DNA of 64,000 nt from Steroidobacteraceae bacterium. GTDB taxonomy: Bacteria > Pseudomonadota > Gammaproteobacteria > Steroidobacterales > Steroidobacteraceae. This document shows, piece after piece, positions 13,400 to 22,077 of this stretch. The notes under the pieces are model-generated. The model was not told the origin of the DNA. It saw nothing but the letters and a program-made list of their open reading frames with translations, and did no database searches. The stretch is taken from assembly GCA_025451275.1 (NCBI GenBank), contig JANWKR010000010.1:1-64000 (forward strand), in the 5' to 3' direction. A program made the position numbers and the translations under genes. Positions within the stretch are counted from its first letter, which is position 1. Each line of letters opens with the position of its first letter.

Positions 13400-14974
13400 A
13401 TGTCACGCAGACGTTTCTTACGCTCGAGCGCCGCCCTGCTCACCGCCGCTTCCGCGGACTGGCTGCTGGGCGGGGTGGCGGCCGCGCCCGCCGCCGCCGG
13501 CACGCCCTTCGACTACGCGCGTCTCAAGGGCAGCGCGCGCGCCCTGGCGGGACAACGCTACGCCGGCAACGCCCCGCACCTGCCGGCGCCGCTGGCCGCG
13601 CTCGATTGGGATCACTGGGAAGCCATCGCCTTCCGCGACGAGCGCTCGCTGTGGGCGGGCGCGGGCCTGCGCTTCCAGGTGCGCTTCGCGCACCTCGGCT
13701 ACACGCTGCAGAAGCCGGTAACCATGTACGAGGTGGCGAACGGCACGGCGCGCGAGATCCGCTTCGATCCGGGGATGTTCGACTACAGCCACGCCGGCAT
13801 CAAGGGCACGCAGCTGCCGGCGGACCTCGGCTTCGCCGGCTTCCGCATTTTCCACCACACCGACTGGACGCGCGACTGCACCGTGTTCCAGGGCGCCTCC
13901 TACTTCCGCGCCGTGGACGGCGAGCTGCAGTACGGCATGTCGCACCGCGGACTTGCGGTCAACTGCGGCATGGCCGAGCCCGAGGAGTTCCCGGACTTCG
14001 TCGCCTTCTACCTCGAGCGGCCGGCCGCCGGCTCGAGCCGCCTGACGGTGTACGCGCTGCTCGACTCGCCGAGCATCACCGGCGCCTACCGCTTCATCAT
14101 CGACATGGGCGACACCCAGGTGATGGACATCGACGCGTCGCTGTACCCGCGCCGCCCGATCGAGCGGCTCGGCATCGCCCCGGGCACCAGCATGTTCCTG
14201 GTCGGCAAGAGCGACCGGCGCGTGGCGGATGACTGGCGTCCCGAGATCCACGACTCCGACGGACTGCAGCTCTACACCGGCACGCAGGAGTGGATCTGGC
14301 GGCCGCTGGTCAATCCGCGCAGCGTGCGCGTCAACAGCTACCTCGACGACTCGCCGCGCGGTTTCGGTCTCATGCAGCGCGAGCGGCAGTTCGCGCAGTA
14401 CCTGGACGACTGGGCCTTCTACGACCGGCGCCCGTGCGTGTGGGTGGAGCCCAAGGCGCCCTGGCACAAGGGCTCGGTCATGCTGGTGGAGATCCCGACC
14501 GCCGATGAGACCATGGACAACGTGGTGGCGTTCTGGACCCCGGCGGACAAGCCGCAGCCCAACCGCGAGTACCTGTACGGCTACCGCCTGTACTGGTGCC
14601 GCACCAACCCGCACGGGCCGCAGCTGGCGGTGGCGCAGGCCACCCACACCGGCATCGGCGGGGTGGTCGGCCAGAAGCGCTCGCACTTCTCGTGGCGCTT
14701 CGTGGTCGATTTCGAGGGCGGCGAGCTCGGCACGCTCGGCGAGCACGCGCACGTCACGCCGGTGATCAGCACCTCGCGCGGCCGCATCGAGGTACCGTCC
14801 GCGCGTCCGCTGCAGCCGCTGTCGCAGTGGCGCGTGATCTTCGACCTGGCACTCGCCGACGACAGCGTCGAGCCGGTCAACTTGCGGCTGTTTCTCGAGC
14901 TCGACGGCGAGGCGCTGTCGGAGACCTGGACCTATCAGTACACCCCGCCGCCCGCGGCGCAGCGGCGGCTGTGA
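13400..14974 (+). CDS. opgD: Periplasmic glucan biosynthesis protein OpgD (MdoD), Tat-exported
   Basis: 524 residues. The twin-arginine signal MSRRRFLRSSAALLTAASA distinguishes OpgD from the Sec-exported OpgG. The MdoG-fold body begins FDYARLKGSARALAGQRY and includes FPDFVAFYLERP, the DTQVMDIDASLYPRRPIERLGIAPGTSMF block (a continuous family signature), NNVVAFWTP-type segments and a C-terminal Ig-like part. OpgG/OpgD act in the periplasm on the backbone of osmoregulated glucans. No opgH synthase is present here. A GH17-GT2 glucan synthase lies 38 kb away in this window and could supply a different beta-glucan. It is convergent with the flavin reductase gene, one base between stops. Confidence 0.92.
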   Translation: MSRRRFLRSSAALLTAASADWLLGGVAAAPAAAGTPFDYARLKGSARALAGQRYAGNAPHLPAPLAALDWDHWEAIAFRDERSLWAGAGLRFQVRFAHLGYTLQKPVTMYEVANGTAREIRFDPGMFDYSHAGIKGTQLPADLGFAGFRIFHHTDWTRDCTVFQGASYFRAVDGELQYGMSHRGLAVNCGMAEPEEFPDFVAFYLERPAAGSSRLTVYALLDSPSITGAYRFIIDMGDTQVMDIDASLYPRRPIERLGIAPGTSMFLVGKSDRRVADDWRPEIHDSDGLQLYTGTQEWIWRPLVNPRSVRVNSYLDDSPRGFGLMQRERQFAQYLDDWAFYDRRPCVWVEPKAPWHKGSVMLVEIPTADETMDNVVAFWTPADKPQPNREYLYGYRLYWCRTNPHGPQLAVAQATHTGIGGVVGQKRSHFSWRFVVDFEGGELGTLGEHAHVTPVISTSRGRIEVPSARPLQPLSQWRVIFDLALADDSVEPVNLRLFLELDGEALSETWTYQYTPPPAAQRRL

Positions 14975-14975
14975 G

Positions 14976-15527
14976 TCAGTCGCGGCGCAGGAAGGCGACG
15001 TAGCCGGCGAGGAACTGCCGCAGCTGTTCCTCGATCGCCGCGTCCTTGAGCGCACCGGACTCGTCGAACACGGTCGCGGCGCGCGACACCATGAGGCGCG
15101 CGCCGAACCACGGCTGGGTGCCGAGGGTGCGCAGCACCGGCAGCCACGCCGCCTGGCTCTGGACGGTGCCGAACGGGCCGGGCGAGGCGCCGATGAGCGC
15201 GAAGGGCCGGCCGCCGAACACGCGCTTGATGTCCGCGGACGGGCGCGACAGCCAGTCGATGGTGTTCTTGAACACCCCCGGGATGCTGTTGTTGTACTCG
15301 GGGGTGACCAGCAGCACGCCGTCGGCGCCGACGATCGCCTCCTTGAGCTGCGTGACGGTCGCCGGAATCCCCTGCGCCTCGACGTCGCCGTCGTAGAGCG
15401 GGATGCCGCGGATGCTGGCGACCTCCAGCGTCGCGTCCGCCGGCATGAGGCGCGTCGCGGCGCGCAGCAGCGCCGAGTTGTACGAGCCGCGGCGCAGGCT
15501 GCCCGAGATCCCCAACACCTTGGTCAT
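14976..15527 (-). CDS. NAD(P)H-dependent FMN reductase (ChrR/azoreductase type)
   Basis: 183 residues, flavodoxin-like fold. The phosphate-binding loop is GISGSLRRGSYNSALLRA near the N-terminus. PEYNNSIPGVFKNTIDWLSRP is the FMN/dimer motif of this family, and FALIGASPGPFGTVQSQ follows. Relatives reduce quinones, chromate, azo compounds or free flavin. It has its own good Shine-Dalgarno (GGGAGATGAC region upstream of ATG 15527). It lies 70 bases before the arginine operon's end on the same strand and is not obviously part of it. Confidence 0.88.
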   Translation of the reverse strand: MTKVLGISGSLRRGSYNSALLRAATRLMPADATLEVASIRGIPLYDGDVEAQGIPATVTQLKEAIVGADGVLLVTPEYNNSIPGVFKNTIDWLSRPSADIKRVFGGRPFALIGASPGPFGTVQSQAAWLPVLRTLGTQPWFGARLMVSRAATVFDESGALKDAAIEEQLRQFLAGYVAFLRRD

Positions 15528-15597
15528 GTCATCTCCCTGGATACCGCGGCAGCCTGCCCTGCGCGCACCGGGCTTGCAACACGCCGCCCGCTGCGCG

Positions 15598-16782
15598 CTA
15601 CTTCTTGAGCTTCGCCGCGACGCGGCGGTAGGCCTCGCGGAACGGCAGGCCCTCGCTCACCACCAGGCGGTTGGCTTCCTCGGCGGCGTGGATCCCTGGA
15701 TCGAGCCGTATGGCGTCGCGCCGGAACGCGAGCGCCGCGACCGCGTCCGGCAGAATGGCGAGGCTGTCGGTGACCAGGTCGATGGCACGGAACAGCGGGA
15801 ACTTGATGAGCTGCAGGTCGCGCTGGTAGCCGGAGGGCAGCTTGGCGCACACGGCGAGCGCCTCGGCGAGGCAGGCCTGGGTGGTGGCGGCGCGCGCGCG
15901 CAGCAGCTCGAACAGGTCGGGGTTGCGCTTCTGCGGCATGATCGAGGAGCCGGTGGTGAAGGCTTCGGTGAGGGTCACGAACCCGAACTCGGACGTTGCG
16001 AACAGCAGTACGTCGGCGGCGAAGCGCGACAGGTCCTGCTGCAGCAGCGCCAGCTCGCACAGCAGCTGCGCTTCGGCCTTGCCGCGCGACAGCTGCACCG
16101 CGGTGACCGGCTCGTGCACGGTCTCGAACCCGAGCCGCGCGCGCGTCGCCTCGCGGTCGATCGGCAGCCCCGGGGGGCCGTAGCCGGCCGCCGAGCCGAG
16201 CGGGCTCTTGCCGAGGCGGCGCTGCACCGCGAGCAGTCCGGCCGCGTCGTCATCGAGCTCGGCGGCGAAGCCCTCCGCCCACAGCCGCACCGAGCTCGGC
16301 ATGGCCTGCTGCATGTGCGTGTAGCCGGGCAGCGGGGTGTCCGCTTCGCGCGTGCCCAGCGCGCGCAGCGCCTGCGCGCCGGCGCGGGCCGCGGCGGCCA
16401 GCTGCGCCACCGCATCGCGCAGGTACAGGCGCAGCGCCGTCAGCACCTGGTCGTTGCGCGAGCGGCCGAGGTGGATCCGCGCCCCCGCGCTGCCGGTGCG
16501 CGCGGTCAGGCGCCGCTCGAGCGCGGTCTGGCCGTCCTCGTCCTCGAGCTCGATGTGCCAGGCGCCGCGCTCGTGCTCGGCGCCGAGCGCCTCGAGCGCC
16601 GCCCGCAGCGCCGCCAGGTCCTCACCCGACAGCAGCCGCTGCGCGTGCAGCATCTCGGCGTGCGCGAGCGAGGCGCGCACGTCGTAGGCCACGAGCCGTT
16701 CATCCAGTGCGTAGTCCTCGCCTGCGGTGTAGCGCAGCACGCGGGCGTCGAGCGGTGCGCCCTTGTCCCACAGGCGCGTCAC
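15598..16782 (-). CDS. argH: Argininosuccinate lyase
   Basis: 394 residues from GTG 16782, which overlaps the argB stop (GTGA). ArgH cleaves argininosuccinate to arginine and fumarate. Seen: LWDKGAPLDARVLRYTAGEDYALD at the N-terminus (split here only for description), HLGRSRNDQV, PGYTHMQQAMPSSVRLWA and the fumarase/ASL signature GSSIMPQKRNPD. It is 50-70 residues shorter than typical ArgH because the C-terminal helices end early (FREAYRRVAAKLKK). All catalytic segments are kept. It is the last gene of the arginine operon. Confidence 0.93.
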   Translation of the reverse strand: MTRLWDKGAPLDARVLRYTAGEDYALDERLVAYDVRASLAHAEMLHAQRLLSGEDLAALRAALEALGAEHERGAWHIELEDEDGQTALERRLTARTGSAGARIHLGRSRNDQVLTALRLYLRDAVAQLAAAARAGAQALRALGTREADTPLPGYTHMQQAMPSSVRLWAEGFAAELDDDAAGLLAVQRRLGKSPLGSAAGYGPPGLPIDREATRARLGFETVHEPVTAVQLSRGKAEAQLLCELALLQQDLSRFAADVLLFATSEFGFVTLTEAFTTGSSIMPQKRNPDLFELLRARAATTQACLAEALAVCAKLPSGYQRDLQLIKFPLFRAIDLVTDSLAILPDAVAALAFRRDAIRLDPGIHAAEEANRLVVSEGLPFREAYRRVAAKLKK

Positions 16783-17711
16783 GGGCCGCTCTGCTGCTCG
16801 TCGGGCGTCAGGGCGTTGATGTCGGCGACGATCAGCGTGCCGGTGCCCTCGTTGGTGAACACCTCGCCGAGGATGCCTTCCGGGGAGCGGTACGACACCA
16901 CGTGCACGCGCCGCACGCCGCCGCGGATCGCATCCTCGATGGCCTTGGCCTTGGGCAGCATGCCGTCGGCGATGCGACCCTCCTCGCGCAGCCGCTTCAG
17001 GCCCTTCAGATCGGTGTAGGAGATGAGCGACCCGGGATCGGCCAGCTCGCCGAGGATGCCGGGCGCGCCGGTGCACAGGATGAGCTTCTCGGCCTCCAGC
17101 GCCGCGCCGATGGCGGCCGCCACCGTGTCGGCGTTGATGTTGAGCAGCGTGCCGCTCTCGTCGGCCGACAGCGGGCTCACCACCGGCATCAGCGCGTTGT
17201 CGAGCAGCTTCCTCAGCACCGTGGTGTCGACCGAGTCGATGTCGCCGACGAAGCCGAAGTCGACCATCTCGCCGGCCGCCGACCTGACCGGCGGGCGCTT
17301 GTGGGCGCGTACCAGCCCGGCGTCGACGCCGCTCACTCCGACCGCGTCGACGTCGAGGTCGCGGCAGATGCCCAGCACCTGGGTATTGATCAGGCCGTTG
17401 AGCACCATGGCGGTGACGTCGATGAACTTCTGGTCGGTGATGCGCCGGCCCTCGACCATGCGGCTCGGGTTGCCGAGCGCGGCGGACACCTCGGTGAGCT
17501 GCGGACCGCCGCCGTGCACCAGCACCACGCGCACGCCGAAGTAATGCAGGATCCCGATCTGCTCCACCAGCATGCGCGTGGCGACGCTGTCGGCGAACAC
17601 GCCGCCGCCGGCCTTCACGACGAAGGTCTTGCCCTTGTACATGCGGATGTAGGGCGCGGCGCTCTTCAGGGCGCGGATGGCGAGGGTCTGGTCGGCTCTG
17701 TGCATGATCAT
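16779..17711 (-). CDS. argB: N-acetylglutamate (acylglutamate) kinase
   Basis: 310 residues. The amino-acid kinase fold is clear: FVVKAGGGVFADS (ATP lysine and glycine loop), LVHGGGPQLTEV, GRRITDQKFIDV, and LLNINADTVAAAIGAAL. It ends GMLPKAKAIEDAIRGGVRRVHV and FTNEGTGTLIV. It phosphorylates N-acylglutamate, the second step to arginine. The first loop reads VKAGGG where most ArgB proteins have VKYGGN/VKLGG. The protein has no GNAT domain, unlike the fused NAGS-kinase of Xanthomonas, so it cannot supply its own acylglutamate. Two ATGs two codons apart (17711, 17705) are possible starts; argF' ends 25 bases upstream. Confidence 0.9.
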   Translation of the reverse strand: MIMHRADQTLAIRALKSAAPYIRMYKGKTFVVKAGGGVFADSVATRMLVEQIGILHYFGVRVVLVHGGGPQLTEVSAALGNPSRMVEGRRITDQKFIDVTAMVLNGLINTQVLGICRDLDVDAVGVSGVDAGLVRAHKRPPVRSAAGEMVDFGFVGDIDSVDTTVLRKLLDNALMPVVSPLSADESGTLLNINADTVAAAIGAALEAEKLILCTGAPGILGELADPGSLISYTDLKGLKRLREEGRIADGMLPKAKAIEDAIRGGVRRVHVVSYRSPEGILGEVFTNEGTGTLIVADINALTPDEQQSGP

Positions 17712-17736
17712 GATGGCGTCCGGGCCGTGGGAAATG

Positions 17737-18732
17737 TCAGGGGCGCAGCAGGCGGTGCAGCACCGCCATCTGCGCCGGCAGGCGGTTGTAGGCCTCGCGC
17801 TGCACCACGCTGCGCGGGCCGTCGAGCACCGCGGCGGCGATCGCGGTGTTGCGCCGTACCGGCAGGCAGTGCATGACCCGGCACTCGGGCGCGGCGGCGA
17901 ACCAGTCCTCGCGCACGCACCAGTCGGTGAGGGCACTGCGCAGGCGCGCATCCGCGGCGGCGTCGCCATAGCAGGCGGTGGCACCCCACTCCTTTACATA
18001 GAGGACCTGGGCGCCCTCGAGCGCCTCGTCGCGCGCACTGGTCTCGCGCACCGAGCCGCCGGAAGCGGCCGCGGCCCGCCGCGCGCGCTCCATGAGCGGC
18101 GCCGGCAGGGCGTAGCCGTCCGGGCGCAGCACGATCACCTCCATGCCGCGCAGCGCCGCCATGTGCAGCGCCGCCGCCGGTACCGCCAGCGGCAGCGCGC
18201 GCGGGTGGTAGGCCCAGGACAGCACGAAGCGCGCCGCGCGCGGCACGGCCAGGTCGTCCAGGGTCTTCCAGTCCGCGAGCGCCTGGCAGGGATGGTTGAC
18301 CGCGGACTCGAGGTTGATGAGCGGCTTGTCGGTGAGGGCCGCCATGGCATTGAAGGTGCCCTCGGCGAGATCGTGCTCGAGGTCGCGGCCCTCGGCGAAG
18401 ATGCGGATGCCGAGCGCGTCGCAGTAGGAGGCGAGCACCGGGATGGCCTCACGCACGTGCTCGGCGGCCGCGCCGTCCATGACCACGTCCGGGCGCGTCT
18501 CCAGCTGCCAGCTGCCCTGGCCGGGGTTGATGACGAAGGAGCTGCCGCCGAGGCGCGCCATGGCCGCCTGGAACGAGGCCAGGGTGCGCAGCGAGGGGTT
18601 GAAGAACAGCAGCCCCAGCTGCTTGCCGGCGAGCGCGTGCGGCTCGGGCTGCTTCTCCAGGCGCCGCGCCAGCTCGAGCAGCGACAGCACCTCGTCGCGC
18701 CCGAGATCGGCCAGATCGACGAAACGCTTCAT
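17737..18732 (-). CDS. argF': N-acetyl- or N-succinylornithine carbamoyltransferase
   Basis: 331 residues. The carbamoyl-phosphate loop is FFNPSLRTLASFQ, not the STRT of ordinary OTCase. HCLPVRRN lies at 288-295, and GSWQLETR...VVMDG then EHVREAIPVLASYCD strongly resembles the acetyl/succinyl-ornithine class. It carbamoylates an N-acylornithine, so arginine is made through acylcitrulline. From memory, the acyl-specificity residue is Glu92 in Xanthomonas AOTCase and Pro90 in Bacteroides SOTCase; here the aligned residue is Ala90. The carboxylated Lys302 of AOTCase aligns with Met322. The ATG overlaps the argD stop (ATGA). The deacylase expected after this step is not in the window. Confidence 0.88.
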   Translation of the reverse strand: MKRFVDLADLGRDEVLSLLELARRLEKQPEPHALAGKQLGLLFFNPSLRTLASFQAAMARLGGSSFVINPGQGSWQLETRPDVVMDGAAAEHVREAIPVLASYCDALGIRIFAEGRDLEHDLAEGTFNAMAALTDKPLINLESAVNHPCQALADWKTLDDLAVPRAARFVLSWAYHPRALPLAVPAAALHMAALRGMEVIVLRPDGYALPAPLMERARRAAAASGGSVRETSARDEALEGAQVLYVKEWGATACYGDAAADARLRSALTDWCVREDWFAAAPECRVMHCLPVRRNTAIAAAVLDGPRSVVQREAYNRLPAQMAVLHRLLRP

Positions 18733-19922
18733 GGCGGCAGGTCACGCAACGCGTCGCGCAGCAGGTCGACGTGCTCCTCCTGCAGGATGAACGGCGGCAG
18801 CAGGCGCAGCACGTGCGGGTCGCTCGAGGTGCCGGTGAGGATGCAGCACTCGAGCAGCTCGGCCTGGATCTCCTGCGCCGGGCGCCGGGTCCGCAACCCC
18901 ACCAGGAGCCCGGCGCCCTGGCAGCCGGTCACCGGCCCGAGCACGCAGCTGCGGCGGATGTAGGCGCCCATGCGGCGCACGCGCTCGAGCAGCCTCTCCT
19001 CCTTGAGCGCGGCCAGCACCGCGATCATGGCCGCGCACGCCATCGGGCCGCCGCCGAAGGTGGTGCCGAGCGCGTCCGTCTTGAGCGAGGCGGCCACCAG
19101 CGGCGACATCATGAGGGCTGCGCACGGGAAGCCGTTGCCGAGCGCCTTGGCGGTGGTGAGCAGGTCGGGGCGCACGTTGTAGAAATTGGCGGCGAAGGGC
19201 TGCCCGGTGCGCCCCATGCCGCACTGCACCTCGTCGAATATCAGCAGCGCCCCGACCTCGTCGCAGCGCGCTCGCAGCGCCGCGAGGAACGCCGCCCCGA
19301 GGTCGACCGCGCCGGCCATGCCCTGCACCGGCTCGACGATCACCGCGGCGGTCTTGCGCGTTACGTGTGCGGCGACCGCCTTGGAGTCGCCGCGCGGGAT
19401 GAAGCTCACCTCGAAGGGCGTGCGCGGGAAGCCGTACCACTTGTCGCGCGCGCCCCAGCTCACCGCCCCGGCGGCGGCGGTGCGGCCGTGGAAGCCGCCC
19501 TCGATGGCGGCGACGTGCTCGCGGCGCGTCATGCGCAGCGCCACCTTGAGGGCGTTCTCGTTGGCCTCGGCACCCGAGTTCACGAAGAACACCCCGCCGA
19601 AGGGCAGTCCGGAGAAGCGCACCAGGCGCCGCGCCGCGCGGCTGCGCACGCGCATGGCGACTGCGTTGCTCTGGAACTGGCAGCTTTCCGCCTGCGCGGC
19701 GAGCGCCTTGGTCCAGCCGGGGTGCGCGTAGCCCAGGCTGGCGACGGCGTGGCCGCCATACAGGTCGAGCACGCGCTCGCCGCGGCCGTTGGTCAGCCAC
19801 ACGCCCTGGGCGGAGGCCACGTCGAACGGGTACTGCGCGAAAACCGGCGCGAGGAAGTCGCGCTGTCGCACGGCCTCGCGGATCGCGCTGGCGGAGGTCG
19901 CGGAGTCTTTCTTCTTTACCAT
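18729..19922 (-). CDS. argD: Acetylornithine (or succinylornithine) aminotransferase
   Basis: 397 residues, class III PLP aminotransferase. Cofactor-binding parts are NSGAEANENALKVA, FHGRTAAAGAVS, LLIFDEVQCGMGRTG (D230) and TTAKALGNGFPCAAL with the Schiff-base K259. It makes N-acylornithine from the semialdehyde with glutamate. It lies between argC and the transcarbamylase: argC follows argD's start by 13 bases upstream, and the argD stop overlaps the argF' ATG. Its position in the operon argues for biosynthesis rather than AST catabolism. Confidence 0.92.
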   Translation of the reverse strand: MVKKKDSATSASAIREAVRQRDFLAPVFAQYPFDVASAQGVWLTNGRGERVLDLYGGHAVASLGYAHPGWTKALAAQAESCQFQSNAVAMRVRSRAARRLVRFSGLPFGGVFFVNSGAEANENALKVALRMTRREHVAAIEGGFHGRTAAAGAVSWGARDKWYGFPRTPFEVSFIPRGDSKAVAAHVTRKTAAVIVEPVQGMAGAVDLGAAFLAALRARCDEVGALLIFDEVQCGMGRTGQPFAANFYNVRPDLLTTAKALGNGFPCAALMMSPLVAASLKTDALGTTFGGGPMACAAMIAVLAALKEERLLERVRRMGAYIRRSCVLGPVTGCQGAGLLVGLRTRRPAQEIQAELLECCILTGTSSDPHVLRLLPPFILQEEHVDLLRDALRDLPP

Positions 19923-19935
19923 GGCCTCGCGGCTT

Positions 19936-20997
19936 TCAGGTCCAGCCGGGTGCCGGCGCCGTGAGACCCGTCGTCTCGGGCAGGTCGAACAGGCGGTTCA
20001 TCCACTGCACGGCGCCGCCGGCGGCCCCCTTGGTGAGGTTATCGAGGGCGCATAGTACCGCGACCGTGTTGCCCCGCACTGCGGCAGACAGGTGTGCATA
20101 GTTGCTGGCGGCGACGTCCTTGACGCGCGGTGCTTCGCTCGTGACGCGTACGAACGGCGCCCGCGCGTAGTAGCTGCGCAGCGCGCCGAGCACCGCCGCG
20201 GTGTCGGCGGCGCGCGCCAGCGCCGCCTGCACGGTCACGTGGATGCCGCGCGCGAACGGCCCGGAGTGCGGCACGAAGGCCAGCTCGGGTGCGACCCCGG
20301 TGGCGGCACGCGCGCAGGCGACGACCTCCGGCACGTGACGGTGGGCGAGCGCACTGTAGCTGTAGAGGTCGCCGTGCCGCAGCGGGTGATGCGTGCCCGG
20401 GATGGGCTTGCGGCCCGAGCCGGTGCTGCCGGTGACGCCGCTCACGAACAGCGGCCCGCTGGTCAGCCCGGCGGCGAGCAGCGGTACGCACGCGAGCAGC
20501 ATGGCGCTGGCGAAGCAGCCGGGGTGGGCGACGTGCGCGGTGTCGGGGCGCGCCAGGTGCTCGGGCAGGGCGCAGGTGAACTCGCGCAGGCGCTGCGGCG
20601 CGCCGTGCGCGTGCGCGTACACCGCCTGGTAGGCCGCGGCGTCCGGGTAGCGGAAGTCGGCCGAGATGTCGACCACGCGTACTGCGGCGCGCGCCGGCTG
20701 CGCGGCGCCGAGCAGCGCGTCGACGAGCCCCGCCGACACCCCGTGCGGCGCGGCCGAGAACAGCGCCGCGCGCGGCGCTGCGCACAGCAGCTGCTGCAGC
20801 TCGGACTGCGAGCTGAAACGCGCCTCCGGGTAGGCACAGGCGAGGTGCGGGAAGGCGGCCGCGAGCGGCTCGCCCGGGCGGCTGTCCGAGAGCGCCGCGG
20901 CGAGCGCGAACTGCGGGTGCTGGGCGATGAGCCGCAGCAGCTCGCCGGCCACGTAGCCGCTGCCGCCGAGCACGAAGGCCGGGATGCGCGCGCTCAT
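19936..20997 (-). CDS. argC: N-acetyl-gamma-glutamyl-phosphate reductase
   Basis: 353 residues. The Rossmann start is FVLGGSGYVAGELLRLI, and the catalytic cysteine C161 is in AHPGCFASAML. VSGVTGSTGSGRKP and the late ALDNLTKGAAGGAVQWMN are further ArgC signatures. It reduces the acylglutamyl phosphate made by ArgB to the semialdehyde. The ATG overlaps the stop of the P-loop gene upstream (ATGA), so the unknown gene and argC are translationally coupled. Confidence 0.95.
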   Translation of the reverse strand: MSARIPAFVLGGSGYVAGELLRLIAQHPQFALAAALSDSRPGEPLAAAFPHLACAYPEARFSSQSELQQLLCAAPRAALFSAAPHGVSAGLVDALLGAAQPARAAVRVVDISADFRYPDAAAYQAVYAHAHGAPQRLREFTCALPEHLARPDTAHVAHPGCFASAMLLACVPLLAAGLTSGPLFVSGVTGSTGSGRKPIPGTHHPLRHGDLYSYSALAHRHVPEVVACARAATGVAPELAFVPHSGPFARGIHVTVQAALARAADTAAVLGALRSYYARAPFVRVTSEAPRVKDVAASNYAHLSAAVRGNTVAVLCALDNLTKGAAGGAVQWMNRLFDLPETTGLTAPAPGWT

Positions 20998-22076
20998 GCC
21001 GCCGCCGGCGCGGCGGTCTTGAGTCCCAGCGCCTCGATGACGCGGTCGCCGAGCGCGGCGCCGTGGCTCATGGCGTTGCAGGCCGGCACGCCCATCTGGC
21101 CGGTGATGATCTCGATGCCCACCTGGTTGTCGGTGGCGGGGCCGGTGACCACGCACGGCTCGATGCGGAAGCGCTCGCGCAGCAGCTTGACACCGCCCCA
21201 GGCGGCGACCGGGTCGTTGGCCGACAGCACCACGCCGCTGAGCGCGGTGCGGATGTCGGCACACTCGAGGATGGCGTCCACGCCGTAGGTGCCGAGGATG
21301 CCGTCGCCCAGCTCGAACACGATGACGTCGGGCCGGCCGGCGGCCAGCTCGGTGAGCATGGTACGGGTGAGCGCCGGACCGTTGACGCGCGTGGTGGTGA
21401 CCACCCCGAGGTCGGTGAAGATGGCGCAGCGGCGTGCGCCGGCATCCTCCATGGCGAGGATGTCACGCCGCAACGACACGCCGGTGGCCTTGAAGGCGTC
21501 CACCGTCAGCCCGCGGTGGCGCATGCGCGCAATGATGGCGCAGGCGGCGGCGGTCTTGCCGGCCTCCATGCAGGTGCCGGCGAGCGCCACCACGGGCACG
21601 CCGCGCGTGTCGAGCGCGGCGGCGGCATCGAGGCGCTTGGCGCCGACGCGAGCCGGCACGCCGATGCGCTCGCCGAGGTAGGGGAAGTGCAGCGCCACGC
21701 CGAGCACGCGGCAGTCGAAGGGCTTGCCCTTCTCCGGGTTAATCGAGTCGCACACGCCCAGCACGCCGCCGATGTTGAGCATCTGGATGACGTCGCCGGG
21801 GGCGACGCGCTCGGGCACGTGTCCGGAGTAGCCGAACAGCGCGCGGCGGTGGCCGAGCGCGCCGGCGACGATGTCGCCCTTGCCGACCTTGGCCATGCGG
21901 CCGCTGACCAGCTCGAGCGTGTTGTAGGTGGACTTGTTGTTGAGCACCTCGACCACCACCACCACGCCTTCCTCGGCGGGGATGTCGGGGGCGACGCGCA
22001 CCTCGTGCGCCAGGCCGCAGGCCTGGGTCACGGAGGCGAGCTTGTCGACCACCACCGAGCGCATGCCGTTCACCAT
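20994..22076 (-). CDS. P-loop protein of the arginine operon, BioD/DUF1611 (DgcN)-like; function unknown
   Basis: 360 residues from ATG 22076, one base after the argG stop; a start at 22121 would overlap argG. The N-terminal part (1-155) is beta-rich with no motif I know. The C-terminal part (160-350) is a SIMIBI-type NTPase fold with a P-loop GTCMEAGKT at 167-175, then AFKATGVSLRRDILAMEDAG, VIVFELGDGILGTYG and, at the end, MGVPACNAMSHGAALGDRVIEAL. The P-loop/FKATG spacing and the G-x-P-x-C...HGA end resemble DUF1611 proteins, some of which (DgcN) are, as I recall, N-acetyltransferases acting on D-glutamate. It is flanked and coupled by argG and argC, so a role in arginine synthesis is likely. 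Its reaction is not established. Confidence 0.7.
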   Translation of the reverse strand: MVNGMRSVVVDKLASVTQACGLAHEVRVAPDIPAEEGVVVVVEVLNNKSTYNTLELVSGRMAKVGKGDIVAGALGHRRALFGYSGHVPERVAPGDVIQMLNIGGVLGVCDSINPEKGKPFDCRVLGVALHFPYLGERIGVPARVGAKRLDAAAALDTRGVPVVALAGTCMEAGKTAAACAIIARMRHRGLTVDAFKATGVSLRRDILAMEDAGARRCAIFTDLGVVTTTRVNGPALTRTMLTELAAGRPDVIVFELGDGILGTYGVDAILECADIRTALSGVVLSANDPVAAWGGVKLLRERFRIEPCVVTGPATDNQVGIEIITGQMGVPACNAMSHGAALGDRVIEALGLKTAAPAAA

Positions 22077-22077
22077 C

